Shown here piece by piece: positions 9,281-18,361 of a DNA stretch of 64,000 bases. A model generated the notes under the pieces. It worked only from the letters and a program-made list of their open reading frames with translations, was not told the origin of the DNA and searched no databases. Made by a program: the position numbers and the translations under genes. Origin of the DNA: Streptomyces tsukubensis (GTDB lineage Bacteria > Actinomycetota > Actinomycetes > Streptomycetales > Streptomycetaceae); NCBI RefSeq assembly GCF_003932715.1, contig NZ_CP020700.1, forward strand, positions 2,626,501 to 2,690,500, written 5' to 3'. Each line of letters opens with the position of its first letter. The stretch's first letter is position 1.

Positions 9281-10462
9281 ATGAGTCAGGACTCCGCCGC
9301 ACCGGAGGCAGCACGAAAGCTCTCCGGGCGCCGGCGCCGGGAAGTCGTCGCGGTACTGCTGTTCAGCGGCGGCCCCATCTTCGAGAGTTCCATACCGCTC
9401 TCGGTGTTCGGTATCGACCGCCAGGACGCCGGAGTACCACGCTACCGACTGCTCGTCTGCGCAGGCGAGGAGGGACCGCTGCGGACCACCGGCGGCCTCG
9501 AACTCACCGCGCCGTACGGTCTGGAAGCGATCAGCCGGGCCGGGACCGTCGTCGTCCCTGCGTGGCGTTCCATCACCTCGCCGCCGCCGCCCGAGGCGCT
9601 CGACGCACTGCGCCGGGCCCATGAGGAGGGCGCCCGGATCGTCGGACTGTGCACGGGGGCCTTCGTGCTCGCCGCAGCCGGTCTGCTCGACGGCCGGCCC
9701 GCCACGACGCACTGGATGTACGCGCCGACGCTGGCCAAGCGGTACCCGTCCGTCCATGTCGATCCGCGGGAGCTGTTCGTCGACGACGGCGATGTGCTCA
9801 CTTCGGCCGGAACGGCCGCCGGAATCGACCTCTGTTTGCACATCGTGCGTACTGATCACGGTACGGAGGCCGCCGGGGCGCTCGCCCGCAGGCTGGTCGT
9901 CCCGCCGCGGCGCAGCGGTGGGCAGGAGCGCTATCTGGACAGGTCTTTACCAGAGGAAATCGGGTCGGACCCGCTGGCCGAGGTCGTCTCGTGGGCGCTG
10001 GAGCACCTTCACGAACAGTTCGACGTGGAGACTCTGGCGGCGCGGGCGTACATGAGCCGCCGTACGTTCGACCGGCGATTCCGTTCCCTGACCGGCAGCG
10101 CGCCGCTCCAGTGGCTGATCACCCAGCGGGTGCTCCAGGCCCAGCGGCTGCTGGAGACCTCGGACTATTCGGTGGACGAGGTCGCGGGCCGCTGCGGCTT
10201 CCGGTCGCCGGTGGCGCTCCGGGGCCATTTCCGGCGCCAGCTGGGCTCGTCCCCGGCCGCGTACCGGGCGGCGTACCGGGTCCGGCGTCCGCAGGGCGAT
10301 CCGGCTCCGCCGTCGATGGTCGAGTCCGTGGTTCCGCCGCAGGCCAGACGGGCCCCGGGCGGTCCGCCGGGGCTGCCGCCTGAGCTGGGGAAGCCACCGC
10401 ACGGCGCTTATGCGGCAGGACCGGGGCGCCCGAGTCTGCCCGGTCAGCGGAGTGCGCCATAA
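9281..10462 (+). CDS. adpA: AdpA, central regulator of development and secondary metabolism
   Basis: 393 residues from ATG 9281. The N-terminal DJ-1/PfpI-like (GATase1-like) dimerisation domain (~20-200; VVAVLLFSGGPIFESSIPL, IVGLCTGAFVLAAAGLLDG) is followed by an AraC/XylS DNA-binding domain (~235-330) with MSRRTFDRRFRSLTG and the second helix-turn-helix around VDEVAGRCGFRSPVAL. The sequence is almost that of S. griseus AdpA as I remember it. A TTA leucine codon at 9947-9949 (codon 223) sits in the linker between domains, so translation should depend on the bldA tRNA. orn follows 9 bp later, the usual arrangement. A Pro/Gly-rich tail closes the protein. Confidence 0.97.
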   Translation: MSQDSAAPEAARKLSGRRRREVVAVLLFSGGPIFESSIPLSVFGIDRQDAGVPRYRLLVCAGEEGPLRTTGGLELTAPYGLEAISRAGTVVVPAWRSITSPPPPEALDALRRAHEEGARIVGLCTGAFVLAAAGLLDGRPATTHWMYAPTLAKRYPSVHVDPRELFVDDGDVLTSAGTAAGIDLCLHIVRTDHGTEAAGALARRLVVPPRRSGGQERYLDRSLPEEIGSDPLAEVVSWALEHLHEQFDVETLAARAYMSRRTFDRRFRSLTGSAPLQWLITQRVLQAQRLLETSDYSVDEVAGRCGFRSPVALRGHFRRQLGSSPAAYRAAYRVRRPQGDPAPPSMVESVVPPQARRAPGGPPGLPPELGKPPHGAYAAGPGRPSLPGQRSAP

Positions 10463-10471
10463 AGTGGACGC

Positions 10472-11074
10472 ATGAACGATCGCATGGTGTGGATCGACTG
10501 CGAGATGACCGGGCTCTCGCTGGCCGACGACGCACTCATTGAGGTGGCCGCACTGGTCACCGACTCGGAACTGAACGTGCTCGGTGAAGGGGTGGACATT
10601 GTGATCCGCCCGCCGGATGCGGCGCTGGAGACGATGCCCGAGGTGGTGCGCCAGATGCACACCGCCTCGGGTCTCCTCGGAGAGCTGGCCGGGGGTACGA
10701 CCCTGGCCGATGCCGAGGCCCAGGTCCTGGCGTACATCCGCGAGCATGTGAAGGAGCCCCGCAAGGCACCGCTCTGCGGGAACTCGGTGGGCACGGACCG
10801 CGGCTTCCTGGCCCGGGACATGTCCGCGCTGGAGCAGTACCTCCACTACCGGATCGTGGACGTCTCCTCGGTGAAGGAGCTGGCCCGGCGCTGGTATCCG
10901 AGGGCGTACTTCAACAGTCCCGAGAAGAACGGCAACCACCGGGCGCTGGCGGATATCCGCGAGTCCATCGCCGAGCTGCGGTACTACCGCGAGGCGGTCT
11001 TCGTACCGCAGCCCGGCCCGGACTCCGACACCGCGAAGGCGATCGCGGCGAAGCATGTGGTGTCCTCGGGCTGA
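10472..11074 (+). CDS. orn: Oligoribonuclease
   Basis: 200 residues, the standard length. DEDDh 3'-5' exoribonuclease motifs are all visible: WIDCEMTGL (Asp/Glu, ~8-14), [14 protein letters not shown] (~109-122) and the terminal [15 protein letters not shown] with the catalytic His and Asp. It degrades 2-5-nt RNA and pGpG, which links it to c-di-GMP turnover. It lies 9 bp after adpA in the same direction. Confidence 0.96.
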   Translation: MNDRMVWIDCEMTGLSLADDALIEVAALVTDSELNVLGEGVDIVIRPPDAALETMPEVVRQMHTASGLLGELAGGTTLADAEAQVLAYIREHVKEPRKAPLCGNSVGTDRGFLARDMSALEQYLHYRIVDVSSVKELARRWYPRAYFNSPEKNGNHRALADIRESIAELRYYREAVFVPQPGPDSDTAKAIAAKHVVSSG

Positions 11075-11143
11075 CCGGCCCGGGAAGCACCTGTTCGGAC
11101 GGGTTCGTCCGGAGTCGGATCGGGGGCGGGAAAACCCTGGTAC

Positions 11144-11169
11144 GAGCACCCTCCGGAACCCTGTACACT
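11144..11169 (+). promoter_or_regulatory. tRNA-His promoter with GAGCACC box
   Basis: GAGCACC (11144-11150) and TACACT (11164-11169) are separated by 20 nt start to start. The same box and spacing occur before two of the tRNA-Lys genes (38071 and 42892). TACACT is a plausible -10; GAGCACC occupies the -35 area. Confidence 0.5.
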
Positions 11170-11203
11170 TTTTCTCGGCCGGTCGGAAAAACGACCGGTC
11201 ATG

Positions 11204-11276
11204 GTGGGTGTAGCTCAGCTGGCAGAGCACCTGGTTGTGGTCCAGGATGTCGCGGGTTCAAGTCCCGTCACTCACC
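11204..11276 (+). tRNA. tRNA-His(GTG)
   Basis: The cloverleaf reads through: acceptor GTGGGTG/CACTCAC with one G-U pair, D-arm GCTCAGCTGGCAGAGC, anticodon stem CCTGG/CCAGG with loop TTGTGGT (anticodon GTG at 11237-11239), and T-arm GCGGGTTCAAGTCCCGT. The extra G-1 typical of tRNA-His is encoded at 11203 and pairs with C73. CCA is not encoded. Confidence 0.96.
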
Positions 11277-11285
11277 CTGCAGGGT

Positions 11286-11325
11286 GCAAGGGCCCCGGTC
11301 TTCGGACCGGGGCCCTTGCCGTTTC
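11286..11325 (+). terminator. Terminator of tRNA-His
   Basis: Perfect 15-bp stem GCAAGGGCCCCGGTC / GACCGGGGCCCTTGC closed by a TTCG tetraloop, followed by CGTTTC. Confidence 0.85.
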
Positions 11326-11544
11326 CCGGGGCCCTTCACTGATCCCGGGTCCCCCCTTCTTCCCCTTCCTCCGTCCGTCCGGCCGCGGGGCTGCTCCGCG
11401 GCCCTGCGTGGGGCCGCTACGGGGGCTGGCCCCCGTACCGAGGCTGCGGCGGGCGGGATGTCGCCGCCGGGCCCGGAGCCGGAGCATGGGAGCGGGACCG
11501 CTGCCGCACGGGGCCGGGGTCGGGAACATACGGAGGTACGGGAG

Positions 11545-11877
11545 ATGGCTGCCTTCGGGGACGGCCCGGGTCCGGTCTGCCGCTCGGTGGCGACGACGGC
11601 GTTACTGGCGCTCGCGGCCGGGGTGGCGCTTCCCCTGGGGCCGGTGCGGGCTGCGACGGGGCCTGAGGCGCAGCCCCCGCCCCACCGGGTGTGGTGGGCG
11701 GGCGGGGCGGAGGCCGCGCGGGCCGTTCCGGCGCCCCCGCAGCCGGAAACGGAGGCGCGCGTCCCGGTCGGAGTGTGGGGGGATGGGGAACCGACCGGGA
11801 CGCGCGGTGGGGGGTGTGGTGCGGATGGTTCGTCGAGTACCCCCGAGGGGGGTGCACAGCACGTTACCGGGCCGTGA
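11545..11877 (+). CDS. Putative small secreted protein with a TTA codon
   Basis: 110 residues from ATG 11545 with GGAGG eight bases upstream. The N terminus reads as a signal peptide (hydrophobic ALLALAAGVALPLG, then VRAA at a likely cleavage site). The remainder is low-complexity Ala/Pro/Gly. Codon 20 is TTA (11602-11604), in the signal peptide, so if the gene is real it should depend on bldA. There is no recognised domain and the composition could also arise in a spurious frame; identity as a gene is uncertain. Confidence 0.4.
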   Translation: MAAFGDGPGPVCRSVATTALLALAAGVALPLGPVRAATGPEAQPPPHRVWWAGGAEAARAVPAPPQPETEARVPVGVWGDGEPTGTRGGGCGADGSSSTPEGGAQHVTGP

Positions 11878-12106
11878 AGAAACGGAGCGGGCATTCCGGG
11901 CGGAGGCCGGAGTTCTTAGGGCGCCGTTAAGGGCCTCATCGGAACCTGTTAACCCAGGGGGGTTCCGGACGGGTGGAAACGGCTCCGGAAGCGGTCCGGC
12001 CGGGGCCCGTGACGGGGGTGCCGGCCCGGCGGCGCCGCGGCCCCGCGGACGGGAGGGATACCGGGCGGACCGCAGGGCGGTGCGGTCCAGGACCGGAACC
12101 GGAGGC

Positions 12107-13531
12107 TCAGATGTCGCCGCGCCCGCGGCGTCCCGCCGAGATCAGGGTACGGCGTCGGTCGGGCACCCGGTGACCACCCCTGCGGCGCTCCTCGGGATCG
12201 GCCGCGCGGGTGTCCAGACCTATCCAGATCCGTACCTCGGTGCCACCGAGCACCGAGCTGCCGATCCGGACGTCCCCGCCGGTCGACTCCGCGACCCTGC
12301 GGACGATGTCGAGGCCGAGTCCGGTGGAGCCGTCGCGGCTGCCGCTGTTGCCCCGGGCCAGCGCGGCGGCCGGATCCGCGATTCCCGGTCCCGCGTCGGA
12401 GACCAGCACGATGACCGCGTCCTCGCCGTTGTGGAGGTCGACGGAGAAGGCGGTGCCTTCGGGGGTGTGACGGAAGACGTTGCCGAGCAGGGCGTCGAGC
12501 GCGGCGGCCAGTTCGGGGCGGCCGACCGGGATACGGACCGGCCGGTCGACGCCCGCGACCCGTACCTTGCGGCCCTCGTCCTCCGCCAGCGCCGACCAGA
12601 AGTCCATCCGCTCCCGGACCACTTCGGAGGCGTCGCAGCCCGCGCCGGGCCCGACAGGGGTGGTCTGCGGTTTGGCCTCGCGCGCGGTGCGGATGATGAT
12701 GTCGACCTCCCGCTCCAGCTGTTCCACGGCGGCCCGGGTCTGCTCGGCCGCGGGCCCGTCACCGAGGGAGGCGGCGTTCAGCCGGAGCACGGTCAGGGGG
12801 GTGCGGAGCCGGTGGGAGAGGTCGGCGGCGAGTTCCCGCTCGTTGGCCAGCAGCTGGACGACCTGGTCGGCCATCGCGTTGAAGGCGACGGCGGCGGACC
12901 GCAGCTCCTTCGGCCCCTCCTCGGGGACGCGGACACCGAGCCGGCCCTCGCCCAGTTCCTCGGCGGCACCGGAGAGCCGCCGGGCGGAGCGGACCATCCG
13001 TACGCCGAGCCGGTCGGCCACCGCGACCGAGCCCAGGATCAGGGCGATGCCGACCCCGGCGAGCATCAGCCAGGCGGTGGTCACCCCGCGGCTCATCTCG
13101 GCGTTGGGGACATAGACCTCGACCACGGCGACCTTGTCGTTCCGCAGCAGGGTGGGCTGGAGCAGGGCGGTACCGCCCGTCACCTTGGTGGTGGAGGTCC
13201 GGAACAGCCGCTGCACCAGGGCGTGGTCGGCGCGTCCGGCGCGGGGGGTGCCGATGTCCACGGCCTTCGGCACCCCGGCGTCGGGGTCGGCCGGGACATG
13301 GACGAACATCCGGCCCGCGGTCCCCGCATGGGTGGTCTGGACGGCGACCTCCAGCGCATGCTGCTCGGGGGTGATGGTCAGGGTCGGTGCGATGGTGGCG
13401 GCCTGGCGCTCGGCGTTGGTGACCGCCCGATCCCGCGCCATCTCCTTGATCACGAGCCCCAGTGGTACGGCGAAGGCGACTACGACCATCACGGTGACGG
13501 CCAGTGCGACCTTGACCAGCGCCCATCTCAT
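12107..13531 (-). CDS. Two-component sensor histidine kinase
   Basis: 474 residues. The first transmembrane segment is at 4-27, a ~125-residue extracellular sensor region follows, and a second TM lies at ~155-175. A HAMP linker leads to a HisKA domain (H-box DLSHRLRTPLTVL) and a HATPase domain with N-box LLGNVFRHTPEG, G1 SDAGPGIADP and G2 GSTGLGLDIV. It should autophosphorylate and pass phosphate to the response regulator encoded immediately upstream, with which it overlaps by 4 nt (ATGA). The last ~30 residues are basic and low complexity. The signal is unknown. Confidence 0.95.
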   Translation of the reverse strand: MRWALVKVALAVTVMVVVAFAVPLGLVIKEMARDRAVTNAERQAATIAPTLTITPEQHALEVAVQTTHAGTAGRMFVHVPADPDAGVPKAVDIGTPRAGRADHALVQRLFRTSTTKVTGGTALLQPTLLRNDKVAVVEVYVPNAEMSRGVTTAWLMLAGVGIALILGSVAVADRLGVRMVRSARRLSGAAEELGEGRLGVRVPEEGPKELRSAAVAFNAMADQVVQLLANERELAADLSHRLRTPLTVLRLNAASLGDGPAAEQTRAAVEQLEREVDIIIRTAREAKPQTTPVGPGAGCDASEVVRERMDFWSALAEDEGRKVRVAGVDRPVRIPVGRPELAAALDALLGNVFRHTPEGTAFSVDLHNGEDAVIVLVSDAGPGIADPAAALARGNSGSRDGSTGLGLDIVRRVAESTGGDVRIGSSVLGGTEVRIWIGLDTRAADPEERRRGGHRVPDRRRTLISAGRRGRGDI

Positions 13532-14250
13532 CTCTGATGACCTCGTTGGGGTTCCGGGTGTCCAGTGGGGGGTTCGAGCTTGACTCCGACTCCGCGGAGG
13601 GTGTGCAGATAGCGCGGCCGGGCTGCGGTCTCACCGAGTTTCCGCCGCAGCCAGCTCAGATGGACGTCGATGGTCTGGTCGTCGCCGTAGCTCTGCTGCC
13701 AGACCTCGGCGAGCAGTTCCTTGCGCGGGACCACGACACCGGGACGGCCGGCGAGAAAGGTCAGCAGGTCGAACTCGCGACGGGTCAAGTCGAGGGGGGA
13801 GCCGTCGAGTTCGGCCTGGCGGCGCAGGGGGTCGATGGAGAGTCCGCCGACCTGGATCACCCGGGACGGCGGCGCCTCGCCCGCGGTGGCGCGGGATCTC
13901 CGCAGCACCGCCGCCATCCTGGCGGAGAGATGCTCGACGGAGAAGGGCTTCGTGAGGTAGTCGTCGGCGCCGTCGTTGAGGAGCCGTACGATCTCGCTCT
14001 CGTCGTCCCGCGCGGTCGCGATGATCACCGGCACGTCGGTGATACCGCGCAGCATCTTCAGCGCCTCGGACCCGTCGAGATCGGGCAGACCGAGGTCGAG
14101 GATGACCACGTCGAACCGGAAGTGGGCAACCTCGCGCAGCGCCTCCAGGGCTGTACCGACACTCCGGACGATATGGGACGCCTCGGTCAGATGCCGGATG
14201 AGGGCGGAGCGTACGAACTGGTCGTCCTCCACCACGAGCACACGTGCCAT
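13528..14250 (-). CDS. OmpR/PhoB-family response regulator
   Basis: 240 residues from ATG 14250 (a GTG three codons earlier is possible). The receiver domain starts MARVLVVEDD with the acidic pair, phospho-acceptor Asp in VVILDLGLPDLDG (~53), a switch Thr in IIATARDDE and Lys in YLTKPFS (~102). The winged helix-turn-helix domain covers ~130-230 (LTRREFDLLTFLAGRPGVVV, DDQTIDVHLSWLRRKLGE). It is paired with the downstream kinase, and the stop overlaps the kinase start. Targets are unknown. Confidence 0.95.
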   Translation of the reverse strand: MARVLVVEDDQFVRSALIRHLTEASHIVRSVGTALEALREVAHFRFDVVILDLGLPDLDGSEALKMLRGITDVPVIIATARDDESEIVRLLNDGADDYLTKPFSVEHLSARMAAVLRRSRATAGEAPPSRVIQVGGLSIDPLRRQAELDGSPLDLTRREFDLLTFLAGRPGVVVPRKELLAEVWQQSYGDDQTIDVHLSWLRRKLGETAARPRYLHTLRGVGVKLEPPTGHPEPQRGHQR

Positions 14251-14404
14251 GACCGGCACCGTACGCCATTCGGGGGACCCCGGTCCCCCTCCGTACGCCT
14301 CCGTTCACACCTCGGACGGGACGGCGCCCGGGAGTTGACGACCGGGACGGTGATCCGGAGCAGCGCGGTCCTCTTGGGGACAGGGGCGGGTTGTGTGGTG
14401 CAGT

Positions 14405-15019
14405 ATGGCCCCGATGCGTAGAGGACTTGTACATGCCATGGCGTGGACGCTGTCCACCGGGGCAGCGGTGACGCTGTCGTGGTGGGGCGTTCACACGGTG
14501 ATGTCGGGAACCGCGTACGACCGGCCGCGCGCCGTGCCGATCAACGCCGGGGAAGACCCCACCACGCAGGCGAAGCCTCAGGTCTCCGCGACCCACCGGT
14601 CGCAGTCGCCGCCGGAGGCTCGCCCCTCGAAGACCTCCGGGACCCCCGGGTCGCGGATCACCGAGGGCACCCCGGAAACACCCGGCGGCAACGGCGGCGG
14701 CACCTCACCCGAGCCGCCCACGAGCAGCCGCAGCGAGGGCCCGCGCCCCTCCAGCGCCTCGGGCACCCCCGTGAACAGCAAACCGAAGGGCACGGTCAAG
14801 GGGCAGACCGTCGACGGCGGGCAGGTGCTGTTCGATGTGGGCCCGGCGTCGGCGGAGCTGCTGTCGGCGACCCCCAACGAGGGCTGGCGGATGGACGTGC
14901 TGGAGGAGTCGACCTATATCCGGGTGACCTTCACCAGCGATACCCGCGAGATGTCGGTCTTCTGCATCTGGAACGGCCACCCGCCGCGCTTCGACTTCGA
15001 CGAGCGCGAGGCACCGTAG
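14405..15019 (+). CDS. Membrane-anchored or secreted hypothetical protein
   Basis: About 204 residues; starts at 14405 or 14414 are both possible and neither has a clear ribosome-binding site. A hydrophobic N-terminal segment (AMAWTLSTGAAVTLSWWGV) is followed by a ~100-residue Ser/Pro/Gly/Thr-rich linker, then a compact C-terminal domain (~130-200; VLFDVGPASAELLSATP, MSVFCIWNGHPP). It is divergent from the response regulator 154 bp away and may be a target or sensor partner of that system (inference). No known family was recognised. Confidence 0.7.
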   Translation: MAPMRRGLVHAMAWTLSTGAAVTLSWWGVHTVMSGTAYDRPRAVPINAGEDPTTQAKPQVSATHRSQSPPEARPSKTSGTPGSRITEGTPETPGGNGGGTSPEPPTSSRSEGPRPSSASGTPVNSKPKGTVKGQTVDGGQVLFDVGPASAELLSATPNEGWRMDVLEESTYIRVTFTSDTREMSVFCIWNGHPPRFDFDEREAP

Positions 15020-15045
15020 GTCGTCTCTCCCGGTGACCGGGGCGT

Positions 15046-15918
15046 TCAGTCGAAGGCGCCCGGCGGCGGGGACGGGGAGGGGCGGGCCGTCGCGTCGGTG
15101 ACGGCGGGCGCGCCGCCGGTGAAAGCGGCGAGGGTACGGCCGTGCTCGACCCGGCCCGGATGGGGGTCGCTCGCGATCAGGCGGGTCAGTTCCGCGATCG
15201 GCAGCTCCCCCGCGGCACCCAGCAGGACCGCATTGCCGAAGCGGCGGCCGCGCAGGAGGGCCGGATCGGCGGCGAGGGCCAGTTCGGGGAAGACCTCGGC
15301 CGCGGTGGCGACCTGGCCCCGCAGATGGACCAGCGGACCGCCGTCGGTGATGTTCGCCGCGTACCAGCCGGCGGGCCGGAGCACCCGGCGGACCTCGGTG
15401 AGGAACTCCGTACTCGTCAGATGGGCCGGAGTGCGCGCCCCGTCGAAGACGTCCGCGATCACCAGATCCGCCCAGCCGTCCGGGATCCGGCCCAGGGCGG
15501 CCCTGGCGTCCACGGCCCTGACCCGGATCCGGTCCCGGGGGTCCAGCGGCAGGTGCGCCCGGACGAAGTCCACCAGCGCCCCGTCGACCTCCGCGATCTG
15601 CTGGGTCGAGCGGGGCCGGCCGGCCGCGATGTAGCGGGCGAGGGTGAAGGCCCCGCCGCCCAGGTGCAGGGCGTGCACCGGGCGGCCGGGAGGGGCGGCG
15701 AGATCCGCGATATGGCCGAGCCGCCGCTGGTAGGCGAAGGAGAGCCGTTCCGGGTCGTCCAGGTCCACATGGGACTGGGGCGCCCCGTCCACCAGCAGCG
15801 TCCAGGCGCGCGACCGCTCCGGGTCGGGCACCAGTTCGGCCGTACCACCGGCGACGACGGCGGTGAGGGCCTCCGGGGACCCGGAACCGCCGCCGCGCCG
15901 CCGTCTGCTCTTCGTCAT
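15046..15918 (-). CDS. Spermidine-synthase-like SAM-fold protein
   Basis: 290 residues. It has a Rossmann methyltransferase-type core: HALHLGGGAFTLARYIAA (motif I, ~83-100), IAEVDGALVDFVR (motif II acidic residue), DARAALGRIPDGWADLVIADVFDG (motif post-I/II). This is the pattern of the PABMT/SpeE family. Most actinobacterial members of this type act as uncharacterised methyltransferase-like proteins and true polyamine synthesis is not shown. The N terminus is basic and the C terminus Pro/Ser-rich. Confidence 0.85.
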   Translation of the reverse strand: MTKSRRRRGGGSGSPEALTAVVAGGTAELVPDPERSRAWTLLVDGAPQSHVDLDDPERLSFAYQRRLGHIADLAAPPGRPVHALHLGGGAFTLARYIAAGRPRSTQQIAEVDGALVDFVRAHLPLDPRDRIRVRAVDARAALGRIPDGWADLVIADVFDGARTPAHLTSTEFLTEVRRVLRPAGWYAANITDGGPLVHLRGQVATAAEVFPELALAADPALLRGRRFGNAVLLGAAGELPIAELTRLIASDPHPGRVEHGRTLAAFTGGAPAVTDATARPSPSPPPGAFD

Positions 15919-16026
15919 CCGCTCATTATCGGCCCCCGTCCGGCCCCGCCTGCGAAGAAGCGTTTCCTCCGGGGTATCGGGCCGGGCCGGGGAACTGCTC
16001 GGGGGGTACGGGCTCCGCCGGGCGGC

Positions 16027-16452
16027 TCAGGAGCAGCGGTCCACGGCTTCGATCAGCCGGGCGGCCTCGCCGAGGGCCTCTCTCAGCACCGCCGGATCGG
16101 TGACCCGCTCGGCGCCCTCGGGCGGCAGCAGCCAGCCGCCGCTGTCCGGCCGCGGGGTCTCCGTACAGGCACTGCCGGGTACGTCCCAGCCGTCCGCCGT
16201 GCCGGGCGGCACCAGGAAACCGAGGGTGTCGCAGGTGCCGTCGTGCAGCACCGGGCCGACCGCGGGGGCCGCCGTACGCCGCAGGATGTCCACGGCCTCC
16301 AGACCCTGCCGGGTGGGGACGGTCACCAGATCGCACGGCTCGGGTCCCGGTCCGCCGGACCCGTCCGGTCCGCCGCCCGGGGCCGTACCCCGGCCGCCGT
16401 TCTCCTCGGCGTTCACGGCCCTGCGGGCACCGCCGCCGACGCTGGTCTCCAT
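16027..16452 (-). CDS. Hypothetical protein
   Basis: 141 residues from ATG 16452, chosen because GGAGG lies five bases upstream; the frame could extend to a GTG at 16491. After a Gly-rich N terminus, a compact domain (~45-140) contains DLVTVPTRQGLEAVDILRR and GWLLPPEGAERVTDP. There are no membrane segments. It is divergent from the XRE/TPR regulator gene across 240 bp. No family was recognised. Confidence 0.65.
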   Translation of the reverse strand: METSVGGGARRAVNAEENGGRGTAPGGGPDGSGGPGPEPCDLVTVPTRQGLEAVDILRRTAAPAVGPVLHDGTCDTLGFLVPPGTADGWDVPGSACTETPRPDSGGWLLPPEGAERVTDPAVLREALGEAARLIEAVDRCS

Positions 16453-16692
16453 GCCGGCCTCCAACAAGAGGATCCCCTCCTCGTACACCACGAGGCACGG
16501 ACTGCGCCTCCAAGAAGTTCAACGCCCCAACGCGTCAAGGGCTACGGCAACACTCCGCCGCAAAGGATGGCAGTTCATGGCAGATCCGGGGGGAGTTATC
16601 CCTTTTGCAGCCAAAGTCCCGGTGAACCACCCTCCGCAGCCGGTACGTTCGGCCTCGCCGGGAACAACGGTGCACCAAGAGAGGGCTCGGCC

Positions 16693-18120
16693 ATGGCGTC
16701 GTCGTCACGGACATCGCGGCAGGCATCACCGGTCCCCAATTCCGCCTTCCGGAGGCTGCGCGGCCGGCGCTCCCCCGGTGAGTTCGCGGCGGCCGTACGG
16801 AAGGCCGCCCGCGAGATCGGCGAGCAGGTCTCGTGCGACGCCCGGTACATCGGGCGCGTCGAGGCCGGCGAGATCCGCTGCCCCAACTACGCCTACGAGC
16901 GGGTCTTCCTGCACATGTTCCCCGGGCTCGGCCTCACCGACCTGGGGTTCACGGCCCGCGAGCAGGTCAGGGGCGGCGGCCGGGCCCCGCGCGCCGCGCG
17001 GGCCGAGGTCAGGGATCGGCCGCCCGACGCACCCGGGCCCGATGGCACCACGAACGATGACGGCAAGAACGACGAGGAGAGCGACGTGTTGCGTCGCGCA
17101 TTCATGACGGGCGGTTCCGCCACGGTGGCGGCCGCGTCCTTCGGCCCGGTACTCGGCGCCGTACTCGGCACCCTGCCGGAACAGGGCTCCGGCTCCGTAC
17201 CGGTACGGCGGCGGATCGGGGAGTCGGAGGTCGGGGCCGTCGAGGACGCGGTACGGCGGATCCGGCTGCTGGACGACCGGTACGGCGCCGACGGTCTGTA
17301 CCAGCGGGCGGCCCAGCCGCTGAGGGCGGCGTACGCCCTGCTGGACTCCGGGGTGACCGCGCACCGCGAGACCTCCGACCGGCTGCATGCGGGCGCGGGC
17401 GAGCTGGCGATCTCCGTGGGCTGGCTGGCCCATGACTCGGGCCGGGTCGAGGACGCCCGCTCCCACTACGCGGAGGCGCTGGCGACGGCCCGGGTGTCCG
17501 GGGACCACGGTCTGGAGGCGCATGCCTTCTCCAACGCCTCCTTCCTCGCCCGGGACGCCGGTCGCCACCGGGAGGCCGTCCGCTCGGCCCAGGCGGGCGG
17601 CCGGGCCGCGCGGGACCTGGGCTCCCCCCGGCTGCTCGCGCTCCTCGCGCTGCGCGAGGCGGGCGGCTGGTCGGGGCTGGGCGACCGGACGGGCTGCGAG
17701 GCGGCCCTGGGGCGGGCGCACACCCACTTCGAACGGGGGGCGGCGGACGCGGACCCCGAGTGGATGTCCTTCTTCGGGGAGCCGGAGCTGGAATTCCTCC
17801 AGGCCCAGTGCTGGGCCCGGCTCGGGGACTGGTCCCGCGCGGTCCACCACGCCCGCCGGGCCGCGTCCGTCGAGGACGAGCACTTCACCCGCAATCTGGC
17901 GCTCTACCGGGCCGAACTCGCCACCTCGCTGGCCCGCGGCGGCCACTACGAGGAGGCGGCCGCGGCGGGCCGGGAGGTGCTGAGCCTGCTGCAGGGCGTC
18001 CAGTCCTCCCGTATCCAGGCCATGCTCAACACCACGGCGGCACTGCTGGCCCCGCACCGGGCGGCGGAGGAAGTGGCGTCGTTCCTCGCGTACCGGGATG
18101 AACAGGCGCTACGGGTCTGA
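16693..18120 (+). CDS. XRE-type HTH and TPR regulatory protein
   Basis: 475 residues from ATG 16693, preceded by AGAGAGGG. The N-terminal ~90 residues form a helix-turn-helix-like domain (GEFAAAVRKAAREIGEQ, CDARYIGRVEAGEIRCPN). An Asp/Asn-rich linker follows, then LRRAFMTGGSATVAAASFGPVLG, a Tat-signal-like string that recurs in this Streptomyces family in the middle of the protein. TPR-like helices fill ~190-470 (AISVGWLAHDSGRVEDARSH, AHAFSNASFLARDAGRH). It is probably a cytoplasmic regulator; a repeat ATGGCAG-TTC-ATGGCAG lies about 110 bp upstream. Confidence 0.8.
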   Translation: MASSSRTSRQASPVPNSAFRRLRGRRSPGEFAAAVRKAAREIGEQVSCDARYIGRVEAGEIRCPNYAYERVFLHMFPGLGLTDLGFTAREQVRGGGRAPRAARAEVRDRPPDAPGPDGTTNDDGKNDEESDVLRRAFMTGGSATVAAASFGPVLGAVLGTLPEQGSGSVPVRRRIGESEVGAVEDAVRRIRLLDDRYGADGLYQRAAQPLRAAYALLDSGVTAHRETSDRLHAGAGELAISVGWLAHDSGRVEDARSHYAEALATARVSGDHGLEAHAFSNASFLARDAGRHREAVRSAQAGGRAARDLGSPRLLALLALREAGGWSGLGDRTGCEAALGRAHTHFERGAADADPEWMSFFGEPELEFLQAQCWARLGDWSRAVHHARRAASVEDEHFTRNLALYRAELATSLARGGHYEEAAAAGREVLSLLQGVQSSRIQAMLNTTAALLAPHRAAEEVASFLAYRDEQALRV

Positions 18121-18230
18121 GAGCCGGGGCGCCGGGCGGCGTCACGGCCGCGGGACCACCCGGTACTCGGCCGGGCGAACCCCCGCGTTACGGCCGCCGG
18201 GCCGCGTCATGGGGCCGAACCACCCGGTGC

Positions 18231-18326
18231 GACTCCGTCCGGCGAACCCCCGCATCACGGCCGCCAGACCACCCGATGCTCCGCAAGATGCGACAACACC
18301 GCATGGTTCGCCTCCCAACCATCCGG
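18231..18326. repeat. Copy 1 of a 96-bp direct repeat (duplicated 3' end of helicase gene)
   Basis: It matches 18362-18457 with only three mismatches at an offset of 131 bp. On the minus strand it encodes the same last residues as the helicase gene (ANHAVLSHLAEHRVVWR plus stop) but is detached from it. A shorter, degenerate third segment (GGCGAACCCCCGC...) begins near 18175. Confidence 0.9.
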
Positions 18327-18361
18327 AGCTGCAGCCATCGGCCGCCTCCGGCGGCATACCG

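Noticed and set aside
15142..16692. Upstream extension of the XRE/TPR protein frame
   Set aside because: Antisense to the spermidine-synthase-like gene; the ATG at 16693 has its own AGAGAGGG and starts the recognisable domain.
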